Assembly (NCBI RefSeq): GCF_045635475.1
Contig: NZ_JBJGXI010000028.1
Coordinates: 4,916 to 68,915 of the forward strand
DNA length: 64,000 nucleotides
Direction of reading: 5' to 3'
Source: JBJGXI01 sp045635475
GTDB taxonomy: Bacteria > Bacillota > Bacilli > Bacillales > Amphibacillaceae
Shown: piece after piece, positions 24,519 to 33,985 of the stretch
Position numbering within the stretch: position 1 is the first letter of the stretch
How the letters are laid out: each line of letters begins with the position of its first letter
Program-made: the position numbers and the translations under genes
Notes under the pieces: model-generated
Told to the model about the DNA's origin: nothing
The model's database searches: none
What the model saw: only the letters and a program-made list of their open reading frames with translations

Positions 24519-25520
24519 TTATTTAAATAGAATCAGCAAAATATAGTTGTCCTTGCACGTTAAATTTGAAAGTCCACAATCGTTAATAAGCGCACTGGTG
24601 ACCAGCATCCATACACTGTTAATCCTTCTCCAAAGCCGGTCCCTTCTTAGCAATGGTAGCTTTTTACCAAACATAACCGAAATAACAACAATCACTGCTA
24701 TCACAACTGTTAAAAATGTAATTGACTCGTCTAGGAAAACTGTTGCGAACAGTATCATCAAAAATGGTTGTAAATATTGAATCTGACTCACTCTTGCTAT
24801 TCCTCCCATAGCCATTCCACTGTACCATGCAACATAAGCTAGAAATTGGCTAACAATTGCGAGGTACAGGAAGCTGATCCATGCATATATTGGGGCATCT
24901 AGCATGTCAGTTGAGAGATTTAACGCAACTGGAATAATAAAAAATGGAGCGCCGATTATAATTGCCCATGCGATCACTTGCCAGCTTCCTAATTCTTTCG
25001 ATAATTTCCCTCCCTCTGCGTAACTTAATCCGAGTATGAGCACCGCTGCCAGTAATGCTAAATCAGCAAATTGCAATTGACCGAAACCAAGATGAAGTGC
25101 ATACACAACCACAGCGAGTGAACCGATTATGCTTGAAATCCAAAATTTGAATGAAGGAATTTCACCTGCTCTTACCATTGCAAATCCAGCTGTTGCTAAT
25201 GGTAGCAACGCTAATTCCACCGCCCCATGGGAGACAGGCAAAGATTCCATTGCCCAAGATGTTAGCAGTGGAAATCCTAACACTGCACCAACCGCAACAA
25301 TAAGTAAACTCCTGAATTGCTGAAGAGAAGGTAGTTTTTCTTTTCGAACAATCAAAATTACAGCTACCAAAATAGCGGCAACAACCGTTCTCCCTAAACC
25401 AACGATTGTAGTGCCAAAATACGCTACCGCAATGCTTGTTGCAGGGAGTGTTAAGCTAAAACAAATCACACCTATGAATCCCAATATTAATCCAAGTTTC
25501 TCTCTGCCTTCACTTTGCAC
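24519..25520 (-). CDS. EamA/DMT-family transporter
   Basis: A 333-residue membrane protein with ten predicted helices arranged as two EamA repeats (GLILGFIGVICFSLTLPATSIAV to about 140, then about 150-290), typical of drug/metabolite exporters. The last 40 residues beyond the tenth helix are unusual and poorly hydrophobic, possibly a shifted 3' end. I chose GTG at 25520, with AGGAGG upstream. It is divergent from a MocR regulator and shares an inverted repeat with it, so it is the probable target. The substrate is likely an amino acid or related metabolite. Confidence 0.82.
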   Translation of the reverse strand: MQSEGREKLGLILGFIGVICFSLTLPATSIAVAYFGTTIVGLGRTVVAAILVAVILIVRKEKLPSLQQFRSLLIVAVGAVLGFPLLTSWAMESLPVSHGAVELALLPLATAGFAMVRAGEIPSFKFWISSIIGSLAVVVYALHLGFGQLQFADLALLAAVLILGLSYAEGGKLSKELGSWQVIAWAIIIGAPFFIIPVALNLSTDMLDAPIYAWISFLYLAIVSQFLAYVAWYSGMAMGGIARVSQIQYLQPFLMILFATVFLDESITFLTVVIAVIVVISVMFGKKLPLLRRDRLWRRINSVWMLVTSALINDCGLSNLTCKDNYILLILFK

Positions 25521-25535
25521 GTTAAACCCTCCTCT

Positions 25536-25645
25536 ATCTGTACCATTTTTACTTTTCATAAAAAACGATTCTGCTATAATCAACATAATAATAGGTACAC
25601 TTGGTCAGTTAAACCCTTTTTATAGCCATCTGTCATGGTACAGAT
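25536..25645. promoter_or_regulatory. Paired inverted operator sites between EamA and MocR genes
   Basis: ATCTGTACCAT (25536-25546) and its exact complement ATGGTACAGAT (25635-25645) flank the divergent promoters, each close to one gene's ribosome-binding site. A related GGTACA half-site lies near 25593. Such spaced repeats fit MocR-type regulators, which bind separated sites. Confidence 0.65.
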
Positions 25646-25661
25646 AAAGGAGAATCTACAA

Positions 25662-27038
25662 ATGAGCACTAAATATAATAAGATCATGGAAGCAATTAAG
25701 CGGCAGCTAGAAGATGGGACGCTTGTTGCCGGGAGCAAACTACCTTCCGTTCGGCAGCTGTCTGAGCGTTTTTCATGTAGCAAAAATACGGTGATCAAAG
25801 CCTACGAGGAACTAGAAAAACAGCATCTGATCTATGCTGTTCCTAAAAGTGGCTACTTTGTTGTGCATGAATTTCAAAAGGTGACGCATGAAAATGATGT
25901 GATTGACTTTTTGTCTGCTGGTCCAGATAAAAGCGTTATGCCATATATTGAATTTCAGCATTGCATTAACCAAGCAATTGAATTATACAAAGAAGCGCTT
26001 TTTACATACGCTGATCAGCAGGGGCTTTCTTCATTACGAGTACAAGTAGTGAAGTATTTGCAAAATTTACAAGTATTCACGCAACCTGAACGAGTAGTCG
26101 TTGTCTCTGGTTCGCAGCAAGCTCTAAATTTATTCGTATCTATGCCGTTTCCAAATGGCAAAAAAACTATTCTAATTGAGCAGCCTACTTATTTCGGCTT
26201 CATTGAATCTATTAATCTACAACAAGCGAATGTACTTGGAATCGAGTTAACGATGGAAGGAATTGACCTTGATCGTCTGGAATACCTGTTTCGGAATAAT
26301 GATATAAAATTTTTCTACATGATCCCTAGATTTCATAATCCACTTGGCCACAGTTACTCTAACAGTGAAAAGAAAAAAATCGTTGAGTTAGCAGAAAAAT
26401 ACGATGTATATATCGTCGAGGATGATTTTTTAGGAGATCTTGATTCGGATGCAAAATCAGACCCTTTATTTTCATTTGATCCATCTGGGAGAGTCATTTA
26501 TATCAAAAGCTTTTCGAAAATTTTCCTTCCAGGCTTAAGGATTGCGACAGTAATTCTGCCAACAATAATGATAAGCAACTTTTTACGTTATAAATTCAGT
26601 TCAGATTTTAACAGTTCAGCACTTTCTCAAGGTGCACTTGAAATCTATTTAAAAAGCGGGATGTTTGATAGTCATCTCAAAAAAATAAAAGAGATATACC
26701 ATAATAAAATGCAACTGCTGCAAGAATCCTGTGAACGTTTGCTACCAGCTAATACTGATTTTTCAAAACCAACTTCAGGATTTTATCTGTCGATCAGTCT
26801 GCCAGAGCATGTATCAGCAAAACAAATCGTACACTTACTGAATGAACAAAACGTCTTCGTCGATGATGCCTCTAGAATGTTTTTGCCAGCATATAAAAAA
26901 GACAATCTGATTCGATTGAGCATTTCTCAAGTCGATGAAAGCAAAATTAAACTAGGAGTAGAGCGGTTGGCAGAATGTATTGCTAGCATTGATAGTCGAA
27001 GGAATAAATTTGCTTCACACAACTTTTTACGTTTTTAG
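25662..27038 (+). CDS. MocR/PdxR-type regulator (GntR HTH + aminotransferase domain)
   Basis: A 458-residue regulator. The N-terminal winged helix (KYNKIMEAIKRQLEDGTLVAGSKLPSVRQLSERFSCSKNTVIKAYEELEKQHLIYAVPKSGYFV) is joined to a class I aminotransferase-like domain. That domain shows VSGSQQALNLF, a substrate loop RFHNPLGHSYS, VEDDFLGDLD, and the PLP Lys in IYIKSFSKIFLPGLRIA. Such proteins sense pyridoxal phosphate adducts or amines. ATG 25662 is chosen over 25635 because AAAGGAG is well spaced. It is divergent from the EamA exporter, its likely target. Confidence 0.92.
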   Translation: MSTKYNKIMEAIKRQLEDGTLVAGSKLPSVRQLSERFSCSKNTVIKAYEELEKQHLIYAVPKSGYFVVHEFQKVTHENDVIDFLSAGPDKSVMPYIEFQHCINQAIELYKEALFTYADQQGLSSLRVQVVKYLQNLQVFTQPERVVVVSGSQQALNLFVSMPFPNGKKTILIEQPTYFGFIESINLQQANVLGIELTMEGIDLDRLEYLFRNNDIKFFYMIPRFHNPLGHSYSNSEKKKIVELAEKYDVYIVEDDFLGDLDSDAKSDPLFSFDPSGRVIYIKSFSKIFLPGLRIATVILPTIMISNFLRYKFSSDFNSSALSQGALEIYLKSGMFDSHLKKIKEIYHNKMQLLQESCERLLPANTDFSKPTSGFYLSISLPEHVSAKQIVHLLNEQNVFVDDASRMFLPAYKKDNLIRLSISQVDESKIKLGVERLAECIASIDSRRNKFASHNFLRF

Positions 27039-27067
27039 CCTAGGTGTTGGATTATTTCCAACTATAT

Positions 27068-27105
27068 AAACACCCCTCTCTGGCCCATGTTGGAGAGGGG
27101 TGTTT
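27068..27105 (+). terminator. Strong terminator after the MocR gene
   Basis: AAACACCCCTCTC pairs perfectly with GAGAGGGGTGTTT over a 12-nt loop. Confidence 0.85.
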
Positions 27106-27171
27106 ATGCTGATTACGTCTTCTCATCAGTAACAAAAAATGGCGTAAAAAATGATCCTATAATTGAACAAA

Positions 27172-27405
27172 CTACCTATTCCAAAGTTCTTTTACACAAT
27201 CATAGACAACACTCAAAAACAGATAAATAGTTAACAGCAACAATAAATCCATTACAATGAACTCATATATGTATTGAATGTGCACACCAATGTATGGTAA
27301 TTCATGTAGAATAGGTAATTGATAATTCCCTATTTCGTTGACACTGAATACTAAGATGATAATGATGACCAATTTGACTAGATTCTCGTACAACGTATTC
27401 ATCAT
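27172..27405 (-). CDS. Small membrane protein, unknown
   Basis: A 77-residue protein with hydrophobic helices at about residues 8-26 and 45-68 and a short basic end (KELWNR). The ribosome-binding site GAGGGGGG precedes the ATG. It lies downstream of the siderophore-uptake genes on the same strand, but no functional link is visible. Family not recognised. Confidence 0.5.
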   Translation of the reverse strand: MMNTLYENLVKLVIIIILVFSVNEIGNYQLPILHELPYIGVHIQYIYEFIVMDLLLLLTIYLFLSVVYDCVKELWNR

Positions 27406-27493
27406 AATCCCCCCTCGTCTGTTATTCTATATTAATACCAATTTATGTTTCCTATTTTCAACAAAAAAGCCCTCACAGCTGTAAAGACTACTT

Positions 27494-28243
27494 TTATTTA
27501 AACGGCATTTTCCGGAGTTGCTGCTTACTTTTCGGACAAGTGGTACAACATTTTCCCTCCTCGTTTGCCGCGTAGTAAAAACAACACGTACGGCGGCGTC
27601 GAACTTCATCTGGTTGTTGCTCTGATTTATAATATTGTCCGAGTGGATTGCGTGTCTGGCCAAACGCAGAAGCCGGTGCAGTTTCAATTAAATAGTGGAA
27701 ATCCTCTGCTCGATTCGGTACCGCAGCTTCGATTCTTGTTTCATATAACCAGTACACGTACACCGCAACATTTTCCCATAAAATCGGCTTTGGCACGCCT
27801 ATAGCTGATGACACTGTTACAATGATGTCAGCGACAGATGCAAACAAATCGTTAACTACTTGCTCTCGCCATGCCTCTCTATCTAGGTCACCCTTCTGAC
27901 CAACGGACCGATCATGCAACAACAACTCTGGCAACCAAAGGTCACCTCTAAATTTGCTCACGATTGCACCGTTCGATAAATGCAGATTGAGCTGTTTATC
28001 ATACATCGTCATTGCATAAAGAGCCGGGACGGTAAGCATAAAACCAAGCCGCTTCATCAACAGTGACGCTGCTGCAAATTGATAGTCTGTACCTAAAACT
28101 GATTTTGTCTGCTCTACATAAGCTTGAACAAATTCAACGTCTAGTAATTGCGTTAGTTCAGTAACATCTTCATCCCTCGCACTAACTGCTAGACGGAAAT
28201 TTTCGATTAAAAATTGCTGCTCACTGCTCGTTAGCTTGGTCAT
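27494..28243 (-). CDS. FhuF-like ferric siderophore reductase
   Basis: A 249-residue cytoplasmic protein. Its C-terminus RRTCCFYYAANEEGKCCTTCP carries the C-C-x(n)-C-x2-C ligand set of FhuF-type [2Fe-2S] proteins that reduce iron from imported siderophores. The rest has the usual helical IucA/FhuF-C-like layout (PALYAMTMYDKQLNL, GVPKPILWENVAVYVYWLYE). It starts 22 bp after the second permease gene, so it belongs to the uptake operon and probably releases iron in the cytoplasm. Confidence 0.85.
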   Translation of the reverse strand: MTKLTSSEQQFLIENFRLAVSARDEDVTELTQLLDVEFVQAYVEQTKSVLGTDYQFAAASLLMKRLGFMLTVPALYAMTMYDKQLNLHLSNGAIVSKFRGDLWLPELLLHDRSVGQKGDLDREAWREQVVNDLFASVADIIVTVSSAIGVPKPILWENVAVYVYWLYETRIEAAVPNRAEDFHYLIETAPASAFGQTRNPLGQYYKSEQQPDEVRRRRTCCFYYAANEEGKCCTTCPKSKQQLRKMPFK

Positions 28244-28264
28244 CGCTCTACCTCCTTCGTCATG

Positions 28265-29302
28265 TTACATGTTTCGATTTTTGTATAATAAATAAATGAA
28301 AAACGGTGCCCCGATACCTGATGTGAACACACCTGCGGGGATATCCATAGGTAAAAACGCTGTGCGCGCGACAACATCTGCAACCATGACGATCACACCA
28401 CCGATCATTGCTGTGATTAAAATCAATCCAGCAAACGAACGACCAACGAGCATTCTCGCGATATGTGGTGCAATCAATCCAACGAATCCGATTCCACCAG
28501 CAAATGCAACCGCTGATCCAGCTAGCGCGACACTGATAAATAATAGCATCATCCGATACAGCTGTACTTTTACCCCTAAAGCTGTGGCAACCTCATCACC
28601 TAGCTCCTTTGCATTAACGACGTTAGAAAATAAAAATGTAAGCGGAATGAAGATGATTAGCCACGGTAGCATCGACAATACATCCTGCCATTTAGCTGCA
28701 TAAAGACTACCCGTTAACCATAAGTAAGCAGCACTTGTTGAATATGTATCACTAAGAACAATCATCAGCGTCGTAAATGCTTTCATCGCCGCCGCAATAC
28801 CGATACCAATCAGTACGAGCCGTATTGGTGTCACACCATTTTTCCATGATAATCCGTAGGTTATGATTGCAACAATTCCCGCGCCTAATAATGCAGCAAA
28901 CGGTAGCCATTGAATATTAACTGCCCCCATAAAGCTAACGATAAAAATAATTGCACCAACCGAAGCCCCACCTGTAATTCCAATAATATCAGGGGACGCA
29001 AGCGGATTGCGAATAATCCCTTGTAAAATTAAACCGGAGACACCAAGTGCCGCTCCAACCATAAATCCAAGTAACACGCGTGGCAAGCGCAGCGTATTAA
29101 TGACGAATTCCTGTTCCGCTGACATGCCAAAGATATGTTGGATAACGGTTATTGGATCAATAAAATCACTACCAATCGATAAGCACAGCATAAATACGAG
29201 CAACGTCACAAGCAGGAGCACGAGAAATACAATGATTGTTTTTATATTGACCTGCATCGAAAAACTATCAGATTTATTGCGATATGAGTATTGTTTAGCC
29301 AT
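28265..29302 (-). CDS. Iron-siderophore ABC permease (FecCD family), second subunit
   Basis: A 345-residue permease with about ten helices. FecCD signatures are LRLPRVLLGFMVGAALGVSGLILQGIIRNPLASPDIIGITGGAS and the coupling GGIGFVGLIAPHIARMLVG near the C-terminus. Its start overlaps the first permease gene by 8 bp. With the partner permease it forms a heterodimer in the membrane. No ATPase gene is present, so it must use one encoded elsewhere, as in some Bacillus fhu-type systems. Confidence 0.95.
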   Translation of the reverse strand: MAKQYSYRNKSDSFSMQVNIKTIIVFLVLLLVTLLVFMLCLSIGSDFIDPITVIQHIFGMSAEQEFVINTLRLPRVLLGFMVGAALGVSGLILQGIIRNPLASPDIIGITGGASVGAIIFIVSFMGAVNIQWLPFAALLGAGIVAIITYGLSWKNGVTPIRLVLIGIGIAAAMKAFTTLMIVLSDTYSTSAAYLWLTGSLYAAKWQDVLSMLPWLIIFIPLTFLFSNVVNAKELGDEVATALGVKVQLYRMMLLFISVALAGSAVAFAGGIGFVGLIAPHIARMLVGRSFAGLILITAMIGGVIVMVADVVARTAFLPMDIPAGVFTSGIGAPFFIYLLYKNRNM

Positions 29303-30311
29303 TTTTTACAAGCCCCCTACGTGCAATGTAGATAAAAAACGGCACACCTAATAGTGCAGTAACTACACCGATTGGAACTTCCTGTGGCATAATTACTAAT
29401 CTCGCAACAACGTCCGCTAAAAGTAGAAGACTCGCGCCAATTAATGCACTAAGCGGGATTATCCATCGGTAATCTGAACCAACAATGCCCCGCACCATAT
29501 GTGGCACGATTAAGCCAACAAAACCAACTGAACCAGCAATCGCTACCGAACCACCCGCGAGCAATACCACAATTACACCCATTGTGATTTTAATCAGTAC
29601 TGTTTTCTGCCCTAAGCTTTTGGCAACATCTTCCCCGGACATAAAAATATTAATTGATCCTCCAAGGAATAAAGCAACAAGTATTGCCGGAACAATGAAC
29701 GGAAGGACCGGCAATAACATATCAAGGGAACGACCCGCAACAGAGCCGGCTAGCCAAAACAACACACTTTGTAGTCCCTGTTCATCGACTACCAACAGAC
29801 CTTGTGTAAACGATACAAACAGTGCAGAAATTGCTGCACCTGCGAGCACAATTTTCAGTGGCGATAAGCCATCTCTTCCTAAAGAACCAAGAAAATAAAC
29901 GAGCGCCGCCGAAATAGCCGCACCGATAAACGCAATCCACATGTAGTGCGTGAGCGAGCTAACCGAGAAAAAAGTAGAAGCGACAACGATAAAAAAGATT
30001 GCACCTGCATTAATACCGAGAATATCGGGCGCTGCTAATGGATTTTTCGTTAACGCCTGCATAAATGCACCCGCTACCGCTAAACTCGCACCGATTACAG
30101 CCGCAATTAGTGCCCGTGAAAGCCTGGAAGTCATAATAATCATATGCTCAGTCACTTCAGCATCATAGTGAAAAAAAGCATTATATGTAGTTTGAAATGG
30201 AATCGAGGTTTGACCAAGACTTACACTTAATACAAAGGAGAATATGCATAATAGTAAACTAGCTATGATTGCAACAATTCGGTAAGTTGTCCTCGAAATT
30301 GAGAGTTTCAT
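29295..30311 (-). CDS. Iron-siderophore ABC permease (FecCD family), first subunit
   Basis: A 338-residue permease with about ten helices and FecCD motifs (SRLSRALIAAVIGASLAVAGAFMQALTKNPLAAPDILGINAGA and VAIAGSVGFVGLIVPHMVRGIVG). It overlaps the downstream permease gene. The binding-protein gene is upstream beyond a terminator, so the permeases may have a separate promoter in the 208-bp gap. I saw no clear Fur box in that gap. Confidence 0.95.
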   Translation of the reverse strand: MKLSISRTTYRIVAIIASLLLCIFSFVLSVSLGQTSIPFQTTYNAFFHYDAEVTEHMIIMTSRLSRALIAAVIGASLAVAGAFMQALTKNPLAAPDILGINAGAIFFIVVASTFFSVSSLTHYMWIAFIGAAISAALVYFLGSLGRDGLSPLKIVLAGAAISALFVSFTQGLLVVDEQGLQSVLFWLAGSVAGRSLDMLLPVLPFIVPAILVALFLGGSINIFMSGEDVAKSLGQKTVLIKITMGVIVVLLAGGSVAIAGSVGFVGLIVPHMVRGIVGSDYRWIIPLSALIGASLLLLADVVARLVIMPQEVPIGVVTALLGVPFFIYIARRGLVKNG

Positions 30312-30476
30312 ATACGTCCTCTTTCGTCACTTTTTATATAGATTACAGATAATCGTCAATTTTCATAATCCTGTTTTTTAGCCATTCATTCACCAACCAC
30401 ATGCAGTAGTGTATTAAGAAGTTCCTATTTAAATGTGAATGCAAGGTAATTATGAGGTTGATTCACAAAGGAAAAA

Positions 30477-30498
30477 GGAGAAGAAACTATCCTTCTCC
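30477..30498 (-). terminator. Terminator after siderophore-binding protein gene
   Basis: On the minus strand GGAGAAG pairs with CTTCTCC over an 8-nt loop and is followed by UUUUUCC. It lowers read-through from the binding-protein gene to the permeases. Confidence 0.75.
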
Positions 30499-30519
30499 GC
30501 ATCCCTTTCTATAATTATA

Positions 30520-31542
30520 CTATTGTTCTAATCCAAAGCGGTCATAAATATCGTCAAGCATTAAATTTGCTGCAAGGATTCCGCCAGCCATATTCCAAGT
30601 AACTTCATCTACCATATACACCTGGTCATTTTTAACAGCATCAAGGTTTGCCCAAAGCGGATGACTCTGCCACTCTTCAAACGTTTTTGCTACAGCTGGA
30701 TCATCCTCATTAAAGATATAAAAAACATCTGCGTTCATGCTAGGAATTGCTTCTTTATCAGGCAACTGTATGCCCCACTCATCACTTTGCTGACTTTCTG
30801 GTCTTGTAAAACCAAGCTCCGCTAAAATTGAACCAGCAAAACCAGTGTAATAAATACGTGCATGATCAGCTCTGAAATTTAAGACGGATACATTCACTGG
30901 CCATTCATCGCCAAGCTCTGCTGCAACCTTTTCTTTAAAATCAGCTACTCGCTCATCCCAAGCTGTTAATAGCTCAGTTGCCTTGTCTTCTTGATTCATC
31001 GCTTGCCCCATTAATTCTACTGTTCCTTTGAAATCAAAGACTGTTTCATGTGCTACTGTTGGCGCAATTTGCGCTAGCTGATCATAAATTTCTTCATGAC
31101 GCATTTTGGAAGCAATGATTAAATCTGGATCAAGCTTCGCAATTTCCTCTAAATTCGGTTGTGTTTCCGTCCCTACAATAGTGACACCTTCTAAATCATC
31201 ACGCAAATACTCATATGTAGGCTGCTGCACCCAAGACTCTACCGCACCAACTGGTGTCACGCCAAATGCGACTATCGCATCAGTTGCACCTTGATAAAGC
31301 GTAACAATTTTCATTGGTGTACCTTCTATCGGCGTTGTACCCATCGCGTGCGTAACTTCACGAGCATCGGACGTGGCATTCTCATCTGTTTCTTCGTCGG
31401 CACCATTTTGATCCTGCTGTTCTTGATCTTCCTCTGTATCTTCAGACGTTCCTTCCTGTCCACCACAAGCAGCTAAAAGTACGAGTGATGCAAGGATTAA
31501 CGTAATCATCCACACTAATTTACGATTTGCAAATACTGACAT
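30520..31542 (-). CDS. Iron-siderophore binding lipoprotein
   Basis: A 340-residue substrate-binding protein of the FhuD/FecB type. The lipobox is LLAACGG after a hydrophobic signal, followed by an acidic low-complexity linker (TSEDTEEDQEQQDQNGADEETDE). The fold is shown by PMKIVTLYQGATDAIVAFGVTPVGAVE, the KLDPDLIIASKMRHEEIYDQLAQIAPTV segment and WNMAGGILAANLMLDDI. The start at 31542 has GGAGG upstream. A Fur box lies 20 bp further up. Cargo is probably a siderophore such as a citrate or hydroxamate type; this is not resolvable here. Confidence 0.93.
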   Translation of the reverse strand: MSVFANRKLVWMITLILASLVLLAACGGQEGTSEDTEEDQEQQDQNGADEETDENATSDAREVTHAMGTTPIEGTPMKIVTLYQGATDAIVAFGVTPVGAVESWVQQPTYEYLRDDLEGVTIVGTETQPNLEEIAKLDPDLIIASKMRHEEIYDQLAQIAPTVAHETVFDFKGTVELMGQAMNQEDKATELLTAWDERVADFKEKVAAELGDEWPVNVSVLNFRADHARIYYTGFAGSILAELGFTRPESQQSDEWGIQLPDKEAIPSMNADVFYIFNEDDPAVAKTFEEWQSHPLWANLDAVKNDQVYMVDEVTWNMAGGILAANLMLDDIYDRFGLEQ

Positions 31543-31562
31543 AAAACTAACCTCCACTTAAT

Positions 31563-31577
31563 TGATAATGATTCTCA
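31563..31577 (-). promoter_or_regulatory. Fur box
   Basis: TGATAATGATTCTCA matches 14 of 15 bases of TGATAATNATTATCA, 21 bp upstream of the siderophore-binding gene. Iron repression by Fur is expected. Confidence 0.85.
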
Positions 31578-31858
31578 TTATTACTATCAATAGCATATAT
31601 GGACTAAGTTAAAAATGCAAGCGTTTTTTGAAACTGCCATAAAAAAAAGCTTAGCCAATTTCATATACTGATTTTCAGCTATCCACAGTTGAATTAACCG
31701 TCTCCTAACTATATATAGATACAGATAGCTGTATAAGGTTGTTATGAAATTGACTCCGCTATTTAATGATTGGTAAATTATACATCTATGAATCAATCAT
31801 TATACTAAACACATCAAATCCCTTATAATACAATACAATGGTTAAGGTGGTGATTTTT

Positions 31859-33115
31859 ATGAAACAAGATAAACAAGATTCAATCGTACATAGTCCAACA
31901 GGTAAACAGCGCCTTGGGTTAGCCCTGCTTCTCGGTATGCTGTGTGCTTTAGGACCATTCAATATTGATATGTATTTACCAAGTTTGCCGCAAATTGCGG
32001 ATGATTTTGAAACTCACGCCTCATTCGTACAGCTAAGCTTAACTGCTTGCTTATTCGGCCTTGCGATTGGGCAAATCATCGTTGGCCCGATTAGTGATGC
32101 AGTGGGGAGAAGAAAACCGATATTAATATTCATTTCCTTATTCGCGTTAGCATCGCTGCTTTGTGCATTCGCACCAAATATTATCGTATTAGTAATAGCT
32201 CGATTTTTACAAGGCTTCACGGCATCCGCAGGTATTGTACTGTCTCGTGCTGTTGTGCGAGATGTTTTTAATGGAAAAGAATTAACGAAGTTTTTTGCCC
32301 TCTTAATGGTAATTAATGCAACAGGTCCGATGATTGCACCAATATCAGGTGGCGCAATTTTGCTGTTGCCATTTGCGACGTGGCATACTATTTTTATGTT
32401 TCTATTTTTATTCGGCATCATCATTGTGACAATTGTTGCTTTTAAATTGAAAGAAACATTGCCTGAAAGTAAACGAGTCCCGGCCTCGATTGGTCAGTCC
32501 ATACGTACGATGGGAAGCCTGTTGAAAGATCGTACCTTTATCGGTTACGCGATCGTCGTTGGCTTCGTGCAGGGTGGTACGTTTGCCTATGTTGCCGGCA
32601 CGCCTTTTGTATACCAGGATATTTATAACGTATCTCCGCAGATGTTCAGTATTTTATTTGGTATTAATGGTTTAGCAATTATTTCGGGTAGTTTCTTAGT
32701 AGGACGATTAAGTGGCATTATCCACGAAAGAACGTTGCTTCGCACAGGCGTGATCGTTTCCTTATGTGCGAACACAACGTTACTTGTGATGACGATTATC
32801 CAAGGACCAATAGCAATGCTAGTAATCCCAATCTTCATCCACTTGCTTTCGATCGGAATCATCTTAACGAGTAGCTTTTCTCTAGCAATGGAACACCAGA
32901 GCAAACGCGCCGGAAGTGCAAGCGCCTTATTAGGCATGCTTCCATTATTAGTAGGATCAATGATCGCACCACTTATTGGCATTAACGAAACAACAGCCAT
33001 ACCAATGGGCGCATCATTATTTACAACATCCGCAATCGGCGCAATCGCCTTTTTCACATTAACAAGGCAAAGAAAAAATCAAACACAGCAGACCGAAGTC
33101 GTTGTCGAAGGATAA
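31859..33115 (+). CDS. MFS multidrug exporter, Bcr/CflA family
   Basis: A 418-residue, 12-helix major facilitator protein. The family marks are FNIDMYLPSLPQIADDF near the N-terminus, the motif A loop GPISDAVGRRKPI, and RFLQGFTASAGIVLSRAVVRD in the fourth helix. Such proteins export drugs such as bicyclomycin or sulfonamides using the proton gradient. ATG 31859 is preferred to 31838 because GGTGGTGA precedes it at normal spacing. It is divergent from the iron gene and ends at a hairpin. Confidence 0.9.
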   Translation: MKQDKQDSIVHSPTGKQRLGLALLLGMLCALGPFNIDMYLPSLPQIADDFETHASFVQLSLTACLFGLAIGQIIVGPISDAVGRRKPILIFISLFALASLLCAFAPNIIVLVIARFLQGFTASAGIVLSRAVVRDVFNGKELTKFFALLMVINATGPMIAPISGGAILLLPFATWHTIFMFLFLFGIIIVTIVAFKLKETLPESKRVPASIGQSIRTMGSLLKDRTFIGYAIVVGFVQGGTFAYVAGTPFVYQDIYNVSPQMFSILFGINGLAIISGSFLVGRLSGIIHERTLLRTGVIVSLCANTTLLVMTIIQGPIAMLVIPIFIHLLSIGIILTSSFSLAMEHQSKRAGSASALLGMLPLLVGSMIAPLIGINETTAIPMGASLFTTSAIGAIAFFTLTRQRKNQTQQTEVVVEG

Positions 33116-33118
33116 CAA

Positions 33119-33157
33119 AATAGCGGAACAAGGGGTCAGTTCTCTTGTTCCGCTATT
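33119..33157 (+). terminator. Terminator between MFS and HAAS genes
   Basis: AATAGCGGAACAAG pairs perfectly with CTTGTTCCGCTATT; the U-tract is weak. It lies in a convergent gap and may act in both directions. Confidence 0.75.
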
Positions 33158-33217
33158 CATATTTAAAGATAAAACCTCAGCAGTATAACCATTTTTCATT
33201 TCTATAAAAACCATTCA

Positions 33218-33985
33218 CTACTGATCAACCGATTTCTTCCTTTTCCTAACCATAATGAAAATTACAAACGCGGTAATAGCTGCGATTAAAATAATTGTAA
33301 TAGCGATATACATCGGATCTTCATTAATTTCACTAGGGATGAAGCGATTAGTAATTGGGCCAATGGCTATAATAAGCGGGATAATAATCGTAAACCATGT
33401 TTTCGTATAGAAAGCAGCGCCTATAAATATTAAAACACATACAGCTGCAATGATATGATTCTGGAATGGTGTCGCTACAAAGGTTGCTTCAAAGTTTTGT
33501 TCTTGGTACCAAAGTAACAGCAAAACACCTAGCCCTGTAACGATAATGTTTGTTAAACTAACAGCCACGATAAATGCCCATTTTTTATGAAAAAGTTTTG
33601 GTAAACCTTTATACAAGAATAAGGTATAAATACTCATACATACTAACGCTGCGACTACCGCTATAACAATAATAATTGCGGAGACAGCAAACTCACCTGA
33701 AAGTGCCGGCACAAAGCCCAAATAAGCAGCTAACAATACGATTAATAACGGAATTAATCCAGCAAGCTCCCGAAAATCAGTATCCATCGACTTTCCAATG
33801 CTTTTCATATATTGCTTTGGACTTTCACCAATAATATGTTTAATATCCTTCCCTGCAGCCTCTGCTTCTAATAGATGATCTTCAAGTTCTTCTGTAATCT
33901 GATTAATCTCTTCATCATTCTTACCTTTTGATATCAAATACATCCGAAGCTCAATCAAAAACTGTTCTGACTGTTTCGAAATCAT
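33218..33985 (-). CDS. HAAS-domain membrane protein
   Basis: A 255-residue protein. The first about 65 residues form the cytoplasmic HAAS/DUF1129-like helical domain (FLIELRMYLISKGKNDEEINQITEELEDHLLEAEAAGKDIKHIIGESPKQYM), followed by six or seven transmembrane helices. HAAS proteins are regularly encoded after PadR regulators and are thought to transmit or modulate their signal. Its start overlaps the PadR stop by 4 bp, so the two are coupled. Confidence 0.85.
   Translation of the reverse strand: MISKQSEQFLIELRMYLISKGKNDEEINQITEELEDHLLEAEAAGKDIKHIIGESPKQYMKSIGKSMDTDFRELAGLIPLLIVLLAAYLGFVPALSGEFAVSAIIIVIAVVAALVCMSIYTLFLYKGLPKLFHKKWAFIVAVSLTNIIVTGLGVLLLLWYQEQNFEATFVATPFQNHIIAAVCVLIFIGAAFYTKTWFTIIIPLIIAIGPITNRFIPSEINEDPMYIAITIILIAAITAFVIFIMVRKRKKSVDQ

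Noticed and set aside
30312..30476. Fur box before the siderophore permease genes
   Set aside because: Only half-sites such as GATTATC were seen, with no acceptable dyad.
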